Source: Hyalella azteca
Taxonomy: Eukaryota; Arthropoda; Malacostraca; Amphipoda; Hyalellidae
NCBI RefSeq assembly: GCF_000764305.2
Contig: NW_025931515.1
Coordinates: forward strand, 62,001-126,000
Length of the DNA: 64,000 nt
Direction: 5' to 3'
Every line of letters starts with the position of its first letter. Position 1 is the stretch's first letter. The notes below the pieces were generated by a model. The model saw nothing but the letters and a program-made list of their open reading frames with translations. It was not told the origin of the DNA and made no database searches. This document shows, piece after piece, positions 11,095 through 21,948 of this stretch. The position numbers and the translations under genes are program-made.

Positions 11095-11241
11095 TTAAAA
11101 AAGTTCCAATTTCTGCCACAAAGAATAAGATTTCAGATGCAGGCAATATCCCGACATGATAAGTATCCTGGATACGCGCCCCAACAGCTCCTATATACAA
11201 TATCCCGACACGATAAGTATCCTGGATACGCGCCCCAACAG
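11095..11241 (-). repeat. 54-bp repeat family, locus 1
   Basis: Two partial units containing CACGATAAGTATCCTGGATA and GCGCCCCAACAG, preceded by a flank (TTCTGCCACAAAGAATAAGA) that matches in reverse the flank of the family at 51480 and 57740. It ends at the single N at 11242. Confidence 0.8.
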
Positions 11242-11242
11242 N

Positions 11243-12215
11243 AATATTATAGCTGGAGTTTATAACGCAATATTATAGCTGGAGTTTATAACGCAATATT
11301 ATAGCTGGAGTTTATAACGCAATATTATAGCTGGAGTTTATAACGCAATATTATAGCTGGAGTTTATAACGCAATATTATAGCTGGAGTTTATAACGCAA
11401 TATTATAGCTGGAGTTTATAACGCAATATTATAGCTGGAGTTTATAACGCAATATTATAGCTGGAGTTTATAACGCAATATTATAGCTGGAGTTTATAAC
11501 GCAATATTATAGCTGGAGTTTATAACGCAATATTATAGCTGGAGTTTATAACGCAATATTATAGCTGGAGTTTATAACGCAATATTATAGCTGGAGTTTA
11601 TAACGCAATATTATAGCTGGAGTTTATAACGCAATATTATAGCTGGAGTTTATAACGTAATATTATAGCTGGAGTTTATAACGTAATATTATAGCTGGAG
11701 TTTATAACGCAATATTATAGCTGGAGTTTATAACGTAATATTATAGCTGGAGTTTATAACGTAATATTATAGCCGGAATTTATAACGTAATATTATACCT
11801 GGAATTTATACCGCAATATTCTCGTTGGTTTTTATAACGCAATATTATTGCTGGAGTTAATAACGCAATATTAAAGCTGGAGTTAAACGCAATATAATCT
11901 TTTGTTTTTATAACGCAATATTTGCGCTTGTTTTTATAACGCAATATCATATATTAAATATATTTTTTGTGACAACCAAAATTATATTCGATCTTAACAC
12001 GTACGCTAACATACAATGATTATCGTAGGCTGTTGTCGCAGGTGAAAATTCGACAGATTAAGCCGGTTTGTGCTTCGAATTGTTCATTTAAAAATAAGAT
12101 TTTCTCTGTGGGATCAACATGAAACTTGTTAAATACGAAGTTAAAACTTAGTAATTATGGAATAAAAGCGAACAAGATGTTATAATAGAGTGGAAGCAAT
12201 CTTTAAGCTGATTCC
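11243..12215. repeat. 26-bp satellite plus tail, third member
   Basis: 11243-11955 is a long array of the same 26-bp unit (TTATAACGCAATATTATAGC) as at 1470 and 4889, here much more homogeneous on its left. 11956-12215 is a diverged copy of the unique tail, which stops matching near AAGCTGATT at about 12210. Array length differs from the other two copies while order and tail are conserved. Confidence 0.85.
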
Positions 12216-12299
12216 CAAATAAAAATTAAGAGTGGAGCACCTATGTTTTTATGATGGCTACCGGCGGACGCCATAGGTGGAGCAACTATGATTTATACA

Positions 12300-12716
12300 G
12301 TGAATTAAGGGTGGCGTGCACCACCTATCCCACACCTATAACCTGCCGATGGCCCCCCTACCCGTAAAGCTCTTCTTCCGCCAATAATTACCCACTGGCA
12401 CCAGTGGCGCATCAATGAGTCACCGATGGCAACCTTTAAAATGAAGTCAATAAAAAATTTTCTTTTAATTTCAAATCCGATGCTTCTGCATTTACAGATA
12501 TTGCTGCATTCAATCACCATTCTAAGGGCTACGTGTGCTAATCTACCATGGCAGAACAAGTAACAATGCCAGACATACAGCAGGAACAAATTATCAGAGT
12601 ACCATACACATACCTCGTGAGAAATCGACTTGAAGAAACTCCCTGCCTGCAGGATTCGAACTCCGATCTCCCCACGCGAAGCCGAGCCTTAACCGTTGAG
12701 CCATCGGAGATGACAT
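12300..12716 (-). mobile_element. Candidate tRNA-derived SINE
   Basis: On the reverse strand, 12703-12692 reads TGGCTCAACGGT (an RNA polymerase III A box) and 12662-12652 reads AGTTCGAATCC (a B box), about 30 bp apart as in tRNA genes. The stems do not pair well enough for a functional tRNA, so a tRNA-derived SINE head or tRNA pseudogene is more likely. The body would run to about 12300. No poly-A tail or target duplication is clear, and no second copy is seen in the window. Confidence 0.45.
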
Positions 12717-13229
12717 GGCAGTCGAGTAATTTTGAAAGTTTAACTGAAGTATTGCAAATACTAATTCCATCAAATGGGAGAAGTTAATGCTAGCACCGTG
12801 ATGATTAGGTGGCTCCATCTACAATTTTATTTGGACATGCTGCTATATTCGATTAAACAGCCGCTAAAAGAAGCTTCATTTATCCATAACGAACGATTGT
12901 TCAGCTCAGAGTAAAGGCCACAGTAAAATGCTTAATAAGTATCGCAGTTTCGTAATGTGAACATTACACCAATTTTGACTGCGGTTTGATTCGATATATT
13001 ATCACCAAGAATATTCTTACGTGAAATAAGGAATTGATATTACATGATTATTTTGAAATGTCAGGCGTGAAATACATGCACCACTTCTAGTCATTATTTT
13101 TCTCTAGCATAATCTTTAGTCTTTTGCTTAGGAAAGATACCGGGGCCACTTTATTAGAAATTTAAACTTAAAATCGAAATAATTATCTGGCTGTATATTA
13201 CATAACATAACATAACATAGTGATCTCGG
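12717..13229. other. Noncoding DNA
   Basis: No gene seen. It ends in a short ACATA-type repeat (13200-13218) just before the 24-bp array. Confidence 0.5.
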
Positions 13230-14380
13230 CGCTGAGCTGCCACATGATAGTGAGCCGGCAGCCGCCCCATGATAGTGAGCCGGCAGCTGCCACATGATAG
13301 TGAGCCGGCAGCCGCCACATGATATAATGAGCCGGCAGCTGCCACATGATAGTGAGCCGGCAGCCGCCACATGATAGTGAGCCGGCAGCCGCCCCATGAT
13401 AGTGAGCCGGCAGCCGTCACATGATATAATGAGCCGGCAGCTGCCACATGATAGTGAGCCAGCCGCTGCCACATGATAGTGAGCCGGCAGCCGCCACATG
13501 ATAGTGAGCCGGCAGCCGCCACATGATAGTGAGCCGGCAGCCGCCACATGATAGTGAGCCGGCAGCCGCCACATGATAGTGAGCCGGCAGCCGCCACATG
13601 ATAGTGAGCCGGCAGCCGCCACATGATAGTGAGCCGGCAGCCGCCACATGATAGTGAGCCGGCAGCCGCCACATGATAGTGAGCCGGCAGCCGCCACATG
13701 ATAGTGAGCCGGCAGCCGCCACATGATAGTGAGCCGGCAGCCGCCACATGATAGTGAGCCGGCAGCCGCCACATGATAGTGAGCCGGCAGCCGCCACATG
13801 ATAGTGAGCCGGCAGCCGCCACATGATAGTGAGCCGGCAGCCGCCACATGATAGTGAGCCGGCAGCCGCCACATGATAGTGAGCCGGCAGCCGCCACATG
13901 ATAGTGAGCCGGCAGCCGCCACATGATAGTGAGCCGGCAGCCGCCACATGATAGTGAGCCGGCAGCCGCCACATGATAGTGAGCCGGCAGCCGCCACATG
14001 ATAGTGAGCCGGCAGCCGCCACATGATAGTGAGCCGGCAGCCGCCACATGATAGTGAGCCGGCAGCCGCCACATGATAGTGAGCCGGCAGCCGCCACATG
14101 ATAGTGAGCCGGCAGCCGCCACATGATAGTGAGCCGGCAGCCGCCACATGATAGTGAGCCGGCAGCCGCCACATGATAGTGAGCCGGCAGCCGCCACATG
14201 ATAGTGAGCCGGCAGCCGCCACATGATAGTGAGCCGGCAGCCGCCACATGATAGTGAGCCGGCAGCCGCCACATGATAGTGAGCCGGCAGCCGCCACATG
14301 ATAGTGAGCCGGCAGCCGCCACATGATAGTGAGCCGGCAGCCGCCACATGATAGTGAGCCGGCAGCCGCCACATGATAGT
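13230..14380. repeat. 24-bp GC-rich satellite, major array
   Basis: About 48 tandem units of the CACATGATAGTGAGCCGGCA type. The left ~250 bp is variegated; from about 13479 to the N at 14381 nearly 38 units look identical. Because 24 is divisible by three and the reverse strand lacks stops, all three reverse frames stay open for 370-476 codons. The products are 8-residue permutations such as AHYHVAAAGSLSCGGC. I regard these as artefacts. The true length is unknown because the array ends at an N. Confidence 0.95.
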
Positions 14381-14381
14381 N

Positions 14382-14480
14382 ACGATAAGTATCCTGGATA
14401 CGCGCCCCAACAACCCCTATATACAATATCCCGACACGATAAGTATCCTGGATACGCGCCCCAACAACCCCTATATATTG
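14382..14480 (-). repeat. 54-bp repeat family, locus 2
   Basis: Two units of ACGATAAGTATCCTGGATAC plus GCGCCCCAACAACCCCTATA, in the same orientation as 11095-11241. It is joined to the 24-bp array through an N, so this adjacency may not be real. Confidence 0.85.
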
Positions 14481-15316
14481 CGGCCTCTGACGCATTACAC
14501 ACGATTTTCGATAAACAAATATACATAATATGCGTAATATCCTGACAAAATTTGACAAAAGTTTATTTCGTATAAAAAGTTTAAGCGAAAACCCCGAAAT
14601 TTACTGATATGTGATTTTTTTGCCCGTTTTTTCAATGAGGCGATCTTGGTTCTTTGTATTCGATCGTACGTTGAATAGAAGATTAGCAAATAACATCTAA
14701 ATATATTATGACGTTTCTACTAAGATTCTATACTTAATTATTTTTAGGCATAAATTGAAAGCAAATCTAATGCGTCATGTCAAGGAAAAACATGAATTGT
14801 ATTAATACTAGTCAAGTTCATACCGTGAACATTCACGAATGCAAGCCTAGTATAAATATAGGATTACATATCTGGGCTTCATTATTCCTGAAACCTAGAC
14901 CTGAAATAACCTGCCTGCCCCTGTGATAATATAACAAGTCGATTTTACGAAAAAGCCCTGCTAAACTTGAACCAAAAATTTTTAGTTATTGAATACATTT
15001 TGTGGAAAACATGTGGAATGAACTAAATTTCATGATGGCATGAATCTTAATTCAATGATGGATATGAACATATCATTGTAATATACATGATGCCCATGCA
15101 TACACTACCACCACCACCACCACCACCACCACCACCACCGCCATCTTTTAGTTCATTAGAGTAGAAAATTGTTACTTATGCCGTCAACTGTCACTTAAGG
15201 TAACTTACTGTCACTTACAGGGTGACTGTCACTTACTGTCACGCTGTCATTTACTAGCGTGACTATTCATGCTGCGGTGACAGCGAACACACGCCGGACA
15301 AAGCCCGCTGTCACAG
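14481..15316. other. Noncoding DNA with CCA microsatellite
   Basis: No gene. 15108-15141 is a (CCA)n run of about 11 units. 15180-15260 repeats the word TGTCACTTACTG. Confidence 0.6.
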
Positions 15317-15329
15317 CCGACAATTACGA

Positions 15330-15435
15330 CGTAGCGCCATTTGCCTGTAACGTAACGACGCTTTTATAACGTCGCCATTTGCCTGTAACGTAACGACGCT
15401 TTTATAACGACGCCATTTGCCTGTAACGTAATTGC
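15330..15435. repeat. 38-bp tandem repeat
   Basis: Three units of 38 bp with core CGCCATTTGCCTGTAACGTA followed by ACGACGCTTTTATAACG. Confidence 0.85.
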
Positions 15436-15525
15436 GTTGATAACGCTGCATAAATAACGCTAACATCACAGCTTGTGCCTTCTTACATAGCTTGTTTTTA
15501 TAAAAAAAATGCACTTATGCTCGAA

Positions 15526-15715
15526 CAATTATTATTCGTCTGTTATTTCACATATATCAAATTTTGTTTTAAATTATATGATAATTGTATTTCAACAATT
15601 ATGGAGCTTGCAGTTCATCACAATTATTATTCGTCTGTTAATTCACATATATCAAATTTTGTTTTAAATTATATGATAATTGTATTTCAACAATTATGGA
15701 GCTTGCAGTTCATCA
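15526..15715. repeat. 95-bp tandem duplication
   Basis: 15526-15620 and 15621-15715 are near-identical direct copies (CAATTATTATTCGTCTGTTA ... GAGCTTGCAGTTCATCA). Confidence 0.9.
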
Positions 15716-15895
15716 CAATAGTGACGCTTTTTAGCTGTGATGACAGTGCAACATAATGACAAAATAGTGAGGCTCTCCACCAAAATAGTGAGGCTCTCCA
15801 CCAAAATAGTGAGGCTCTCCGCAAAAATAGTGAGGCTCACGACCAAAATATAGTGAGGCTCTTTACCCAAAATAGTGAGGTTGTTCACTAGCCTT
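15711..15895. repeat. Dispersed 50-bp block copy 2 joined to 20-bp array
   Basis: 15711-15760 repeats 3539-3588. It runs straight into about six units of the 20-bp AAAATAGTGAGGCTCTCCAC repeat. Confidence 0.8.
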
Positions 15896-17196
15896 TTTGA
15901 TTTGAAAAGTTAGAATTTCCCAGAAATCAAGCTTCATCTCAATTTTTCTCATTAAGTTGATCAGGAAATACAATTTAGTTTCAAGAATAAGAAGATGCTT
16001 TGCAATACAAAGCTTTTTCCCTTCAAGCGCCAATATTATTATCATCTTCATTAATTATGTAATTATTTTAGGACTTTCTCAATAATTGCGAAGCTCGAGC
16101 TCAGATGTTGAGTAAAATGCGTGTTATTTCCCTCATTTTAATGACGTAAATTGCACACTTTTGTGTTGTCTGAAATTGCCGAAAATTGACAAATTTTCTT
16201 GTATTTGAACTCGTTCATCCAGTCATCTAATGCGAGGTTATTTGGCTGTGGGTATTTTATGCGGGTGACAGTTCATGGGCAGTAATTATTTAAATCACTC
16301 TTATTTGAGTTTTGTTTTTTTATGCGTTCAATTTCAACTGCAATCCCTCAAATCTTGATGAATAATTGTAATTTAAACTTGATAATATAATAGTTACTTT
16401 ATTCCTTCAGCTTGGTTTAAAATTCGAAGATTAATTTAAATTTGTACTTCTCCTAATGTTATTTAATTCTTTTAATACATTAAAACATTGAGTAATAAAT
16501 ACATTTTAAGTAATGTTTATGATTGAAGGCCGCTCGAGATGCACCTGCCATAGTCAACGTTTAATTACCGTTAGACGTCTAAGATTTTTTGATAATTAAT
16601 GTTCATCATTCAGTTTCGTGTATATTAACAACCATTGTTTAAATCTTTTTGCTACGAATAATCGAAAAATACTAATTGTAGATGCTAAGGGAAGCTTGTA
16701 GTGCTTTTTGTGCTAACAAACTGAGGTTGCCGTGATTTATGTCTGTAATTGCTGTTATTTATAGCTGGAACTGCTGTTATTTACGACTAGACGTCCTATG
16801 ATCAATTGTTAGAACTGCTATTATATATGGCTTGTAACACTATAACTTGATCCTTGAACTGCTATTATTCAACTTTTGAATCGCTATTATTAAGGGCTTA
16901 GCTGCTATTATTCTTATCTTGCTCAGCTGTTATTCAGAGCTTATTTGATGTTTGCACACAAGCTTTCTGATTTAACTTTGTCTAATTTGTGATTAATTAA
17001 TGACCTTTTATTAGGTTCTTTTTAACTGTATCTGTTATAAGTGTACGGTGTCACAATTATATACACTTGAAACTGAGAAGACATCCAACATGGAAATGGA
17101 CATATTAGCCATGCATGTCTACGACCGGACATGCCTCAGAAGATATATACTTTTGTATACATGTTTACTTTTGTATACGTGTATACTTTTGTATAC
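15896..17196. other. Noncoding intronic DNA
   Basis: No gene seen. 16750-16930 repeats GCTGTTATTTA/GCTATTATT words loosely. 17145-17195 repeats ACTTTTGTATACATGT three times. Confidence 0.5.
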
Positions 17197-17646
17197 ACAC
17201 GAGTGGTTAATGACCAGAGAAATCATCGATTTAAATTTTCAGGATCGAACAATATTCTTCAGCTGACGTTGGTTGATAAAAATTCAGGTTCAAGGAAGTA
17301 AATTAATTTATTACGACGTTTCGAATGTGACATCATTCATTTTCAAGTTATAGGAAGCATTGAATACTGAAATTTNNNNNNNNNNNNNNNNNNNNNNNNN
17401 NNNNNNNNNNNNNNNNNNNNNNNNNNNNNNNNNNNNNNNNNNNNNNNNNNNNNNNNNNNNNNNNNNAAATTTCAGTATTCAATGCTTCCTATAACTTGAA
17501 AATGAATGATGTCACATTCGAAACGTCGTTAATAAATTAATTTACTTCCTTGAACCTGAATTTTTATCAACCAACGTCAGCTGAAGAATATTGTTCGATC
17601 CTGAAAATTTAAATCGATGATTTCTCTGGTCATTAACCACTCGTGT
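17197..17646. repeat. ~180-bp inverted repeat flanking an assembly gap
   Basis: Left arm 17197-17375 and right arm 17467-17646 are reverse complements with, by my count, only a one-base indel. They are separated by 91 Ns (17376-17466). It may be a foldback element or hairpin, or an artefact of joining a read to its own complement. The gap sits inside the presumed Dll intron. Its true size is unknown. Confidence 0.85.
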
Positions 17647-18252
17647 TTAAACAAGCTTATTCTGCTATCTTATACTAACTTTTGTATACATGTATACTTT
17701 TGTATATGTTTATATACTATAATATATAATGGCTAGATACATTTTATGAAAGATGTATCTCCTGCAATTTGTGCATGATTGTAATGTTGCATAGCCTGCA
17801 ATATCGCTCAAAATTCAATTATTTTAATGATGTCAAACGAAACTAACGTCCGAATTTCAACAAAAAACAGTAAATGATTGGTCAACAGTGAACAGTTAAG
17901 GATTGTCAGCAGGACCTTAAAGCGGTTGTTCAACAGGAAACCGTTGAGGCTTGATCAACAGTAAACAGCTTTTTGATTTGATAATTTTCCAACAACGCAA
18001 AGCAAACATTTATTTAGCCGCTTTCATGAAGCGTCTTCGCTACCTTGATGAAAATCTAGGCACATTATCGTCGGCCACTGGACGGCTGGTGCTTAACAGC
18101 CGATAAATCGAACAAATTCATCACTCAATAAATAATTTTATATTCGTAAACTTCGATGCCATTTTATCGCGTAATTTGTTGACAGTTTTCAGAAATTCAG
18201 AGCAGGCAGCTCGAAGAGGGCGATTACTTTACGCCAAATTATGGCCGAGGCA
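17647..18252. other. Noncoding DNA
   Basis: No gene seen. 17870-17960 repeats a GTCAACAGTGAACAGTTAA-like word. Confidence 0.5.
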
Positions 18253-18253
18253 N

Positions 18254-18390
18254 GTATAGCACACTGAACATGTAACGCCTCAGTATAGCACACTGAACAT
18301 GTAACGCCTCAGTATAGCACACTGAACATGTAGTGCCTCAGTATAGCACACTGAGCATGTAATGCCTCAGTATAGCACACTGAGCATGTA
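18254..18390. repeat. 29-bp tandem repeat
   Basis: Nearly five units of 29 bp with core GTATAGCACACTGAACATGT. The N at 18253 abuts the left edge, so copies may be missing. Confidence 0.9.
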
Positions 18391-18423
18391 ATTTGGATTC
18401 AAACCTTCAGTGTATCGACCGGA

Positions 18424-18556
18424 CGGCTCCTGAGGGAGGCAGAGGGCCGCTGAGGGAGGCAGAGGGTTGCTGAGGGAGGCTGAGGGCCGCTGAGGGAGGC
18501 AGAGGGCAGCTGAGGGAGGCTGAGGGTCGCTGAGGGAGGCTGAGGGTTGCTGAGAG
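18424..18556. repeat. 20-bp purine-rich minisatellite (GCTGAGGGAGGCAGAGGGCC)
   Basis: About seven tandem 20-bp units with AG-rich variation. The reverse-strand Ser/Pro-rich frames are repeat artefacts. Confidence 0.9.
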
Positions 18557-19129
18557 CCATAAGTAATATATCACAAAGAATTCCATATCCAATTAAAAAT
18601 ATTACATGACTCAACAATTTGAGTTTTGTAACCTGAAGTTGTCAATTACCAAACTATAACATTGCTCTACATAAAATCGATATTCACTTCTATTCGTCCT
18701 TCAACTTGAAAGAATTTAGACGTGATTTCACTGCGTATTCTAAGTGCTATTTTCCTAACTTAAAATAACGCTAAAATTAACACTTTATTCATTTGCTTCA
18801 GGCATCTGCAGCTCAGGTTTCTTTGAAAAAATAAAATTAAATTGAAAGGCTTTTCTAATAGCTATGAAATTATTCATTTTCTATAAATTCAATTTTTCTT
18901 ATTTCTAGCCCATCGAAGGGGAATTTCAAGTTTCCTCCTCTGCGTCCGCTTTTGTTTGTTCAGTGTTCGCTTCGGTGTCGGAGGGATTTTTATCCAGATA
19001 TTTTTATTGGTGTTTTTTTTTCTTGGACGTCCATAAGTTTCTGGCTGCGTCCGTCCTCCCGCGCGCGGCAACCTGTGATTAGCGCAGCCGTCGCTTATCT
19101 GATGCGCTGCGTCTAAAAAACATCTCTCA
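18557..19129. other. Noncoding DNA
   Basis: No gene seen. 18900-19100 is more GC-rich (CGTCCGTCCTCCCGCGCGCG) but has no recognisable coding motif. Confidence 0.45.
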
Positions 19130-19960
19130 AATATTCTCGTAGAAAATCCTTTACAAGAAAACATCTTCAAATATATTCTCGTAGAACAACCATAAAGAGG
19201 AAACATCTTCAAAAATATTCTCGTAGAACAACCATGAAAAGAAAGCATTTAAAAATATTCTCGTAGAACAACCATGAAATGGAAACATTTAAAAATATTC
19301 TCGTAGAACAAAAATAATAGGAAAACCTGTCCAAAAATGTTCTCGTAGAACAACCATAAGAAGGAAACATTTAAAAATATTCTCGTAGAACAGCCAAAAT
19401 AAGAAAAAAATCCTCGAAAATATTCTTGTAGAACAATTTTAATAAGGAAGCATCTGCAATAATATTCTCTTAGAACAGCCATAAAGAGGAAACATCTTAA
19501 AAAATATTCCAGTAAAACAATCATAAAAATAATAAAAATTTGAAAATATCCTCGTAGAACAAGCATAAAAAGGGGACATCTCCAAAAATATTCTAGTAAA
19601 ACAATGATATGAATGAAAAAAATTCGAAATATCCTCGTAGAACAACCATAAGAAGGAAACATCTCCAAAAATATTCTAGTAGAACAGTCATAAAAATAAA
19701 ATTTTTTCGAAAATATCCTCGGAGATCAACAATAAAAAGGAAAATTCTACGAAAATATTCTAGTAAAACAATCATAAAAAGAAAAATTATTTGAAAATAT
19801 CCTCGTAGATCAAGCATAAAAAGGAAAATTCTCCGAAAATATTCTCGTAAAACAACCATAAAGTGAAAACATCTTCAAAAAATTTTTGGCAAAAAAACAT
19901 AAATTGAAAAATCTCCAGAAATGTTCTCGAAGAAAAGCAATGTTAAAAGGAATCTTAAAA
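19130..19960. repeat. ~41-bp degenerate minisatellite
   Basis: About 20 units of AAATATTCTCGTAGAACAAC plus CATAAAAAGGAAACATCTCC, with many substitutions. The Phe-rich reverse-strand frames across it repeat with the unit and are not genes. Confidence 0.9.
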
Positions 19961-21402
19961 ATTATTTCACTAGATCATCCTTGAAAACACTTTTTTAAGT
20001 ATTTCATGAGAACGAACATATTGCCAAAAAATTTAATAAATCTAAATAACAGACGTGTTTAAAGTTTCTCTAATAAATTCCCGCATTCGAAATGTTCCCT
20101 TCGAACTGCCACGTAAGGAAACTGCTGTTCTATATTCTCTCAAAATATTTCGTTATAAAGATCAAATAAGATGCACCTTACGAAAAATACTTTAAAATAA
20201 CCATGTAAAAACTCCTTCGAAAATATTCCCAAGGAACAACGACGTTAAAAAAATTGGGAAATATTATTTAAAACAACAATGTAAAATCACAAAGAGAAAT
20301 TTTCCGATTAAGAAAACAGCTTCATAAAAAACATCATCAAAAAATGTTAAAAGGACGCGTGTGTCGGCATGGGCAGTAAAGGGTTAACGCTTCCTCCTTT
20401 GCTATATGCGCAGATTGAAATATATTTTAATGCACGCAAACGACTTACATTGCAGCATACCTTGCTTCGGAGAAAAAACCTCCCCGATTTAGTGGCAGTG
20501 GGCTCGAGATCAAGCACATGCGCAATGCTCACCTATACAGTTGCTGCCATAATAGTAGCTGCTATAATTTCTGCTAATATTATTGATGACAAAATACTTT
20601 CCGGTCATATTATTGCCGCAAATTTTGTTGCTGTCTATAAATAAAGTTGTTGTTGTTATTATTGCAGTATCAAGAGAGAAAACTCATTTAACCTTAAAAC
20701 ATTAAGGAAATGTTGTGACTCGAACTAGACATTAACTAAACTCATTAAGATGGAAAAAATAAACTCATTAGGGAACATTTTATTTTACGTATTATAGTAA
20801 ACATGAAAATCTTAGAAGATTAAACGTCTTCTCATTACTTACAATGCATGAATTAAGTATTTTTATTTTGATACTTTCTAAGAAGCAAAGTAATTGATGA
20901 CAACATTTTTTTCTTTTGTCAAACTTCCAAACAATCAACCATAACGTTGTTGTTTATCCCGAACATTAATTAATCCCGCAATCCACTCCATTGACAACCA
21001 ACGATGTGAAGAAAGAAGAAAAAGCAACCTAATTCATAAATACTATTTTAGGATTTCTTTTATATCTTTCTTGCAGGAAAATTTTGGCTTCTTCACATTC
21101 CGTGTCAAAGAATTTGCGGCTTATATTTTGCTTTTTCGTTACTAGTCAAAATTAGGGTCCAGTGTCCTAGAACTTGTTGAAGTTTGGAACTTAGATAATC
21201 TTTAAAATTGATTGATATGCATTGGTCAATGTCTTGCAATTATTTGTGTAGTTTGTATTTGTGTAAAGTGTGCATTCCAACAACATTGTTTTTCCGTGCA
21301 ACTCTGGGTTTGTGTGAAGTGAAATTTGAAAATTTGAAATTAGAAGCTGTTTAGAATGAATCAATTGTACCTACAATTAAATTTTTTTATTTCTCTTTCC
21401 AG
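19961..21402. other. 3' part of presumed Dll intron
   Basis: No gene seen. 20352-20388 is a 37-bp stretch (contains CGTGTGTCGGCATGGGCAGT) identical to 58994-59030. The interval ends in a good acceptor with a long pyrimidine tract, TTCTCTTTCCAG at 21391-21402. Confidence 0.6.
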
Positions 21403-21948
21403 ATCAAAATTTGGTTCCAGAACCGCCGCAGCAAATACAAGAAGCTCATGAAGGTGGTCCAGAGCGGGGGTAGCCCCGGCACCCCCATGGGGAACCCTAT
21501 AACCCCAGGCTCCCCATTAGGGGGTTCACCCCTTGACGGGGCCTCACCTCTGGGCCAGCCAGTCCCCTCAACAACCCCTCAAAGCGTCTCATCCCCACCA
21601 CCCTCATCCCACAGCCCTGGGGCTTCTTTACCATACTCATCCATACCCATCACAACCCCAACGCCGTCCCACTCTCAAACTCCCCAACCTAACTCCTCTT
21701 CTTCCTCATCCTCGAGGCTGCCTCCCCAGCAGGGCAACTCTTCCACTTCCTCCTCATCTAGCGTCCCCACCGCCCTTCCACACATGGCTGTCCCCCCCGC
21801 GGGGAACGCGTCGCAAAACTCCAACGTCCCCACCAACTCCCCAGGAGCTGGTGCCCAGAACAGCGCCGCGTCCCCACACCAGTGGGACATGAAGCCCTCT
21901 TACATATACCCCTGGTACAACCCCGACAACCCCAACCTTCTTAGTTAA
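21403..21948 (+). CDS. Dll: Distal-less homeobox protein, terminal exon
   Basis: The exon encodes 181 residues and starts in phase 0 right after the acceptor AG at 21401-21402. It opens with IKIWFQNRRSKYKKLMKVVQ, the end of a Distal-less-class homeodomain (homeodomain residues 45-60, with Trp48, Gln50, Asn51 and Arg53 of the DNA-recognition helix; Ile replaces the usual Val at 45). An intron between homeodomain residues 44 and 45 is the standard position in Dlx/Dll genes. The rest is a low-complexity Pro/Ser/Thr/Gly-rich region with a run of serines near the middle. It ends with MKPSYIYPWYN and a TAA at 21946-21948, resembling the aromatic YPWY-type C-terminus of arthropod Dll. The protein is a nuclear transcription factor for distal appendage identity. 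Its codons are much more GC-rich than the surroundings. The N-terminal 44 homeodomain residues are not in the visible sequence. Confidence 0.93.
   Translation: MKIWFQNRRSKYKKLMKVVQSGGSPGTPMGNPITPGSPLGGSPLDGASPLGQPVPSTTPQSVSSPPPSSHSPGASLPYSSIPITTPTPSHSQTPQPNSSSSSSSRLPPQQGNSSTSSSSSVPTALPHMAVPPAGNASQNSNVPTNSPGAGAQNSAASPHQWDMKPSYIYPWYNPDNPNLLS

Larger units (their letters stand above)
2567..21402 (+). other. Presumed Dll intron(s), homeobox core exon not found
   Basis: This interval runs from the GTAAGT donor at 2567 to the acceptor TTCTCTTTCCAG ending at 21402. Distal-less genes normally have an exon here carrying homeodomain residues 1-44. I looked for sequence able to encode the KPRTIYSS, FQRTQYLALPERAELA and LGLTQTQ blocks on the + strand and found none. 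The interval contains an N gap (17376-17466) and single-N joins at 7372, 9649, 11242, 14381 and 18253, where the exon could have been lost. It is also possible that the two Dll exons belong to different paralogs. Confidence 0.55.

Noticed and set aside
12652..12716. Functional tRNA gene
   Set aside because: Polymerase III boxes are present, but T and anticodon stems do not pair well.
13230..14380. CRISPR-like look of regular repeats
   Set aside because: Units are directly adjacent with no unique spacers, and the genome is eukaryotic.
13128..14558. Reverse-strand 476-codon open frame, the longest in the window, and two overlapping ones
   Set aside because: They are created by a 24-bp tandem unit lacking stops in all three reverse frames. 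The peptides are permutations of one another and cross an N.
19249..19859. Reverse-strand Phe-rich membrane-like frames
   Set aside because: Composed of a degenerate 41-bp minisatellite; hydrophobicity follows from AT-richness.
21533..21892. Second + strand frame and a reverse frame overlapping the last Dll exon
   Set aside because: Shadows of the proline/serine-rich Dll reading frame, which is the one with the homeodomain and splice acceptor.
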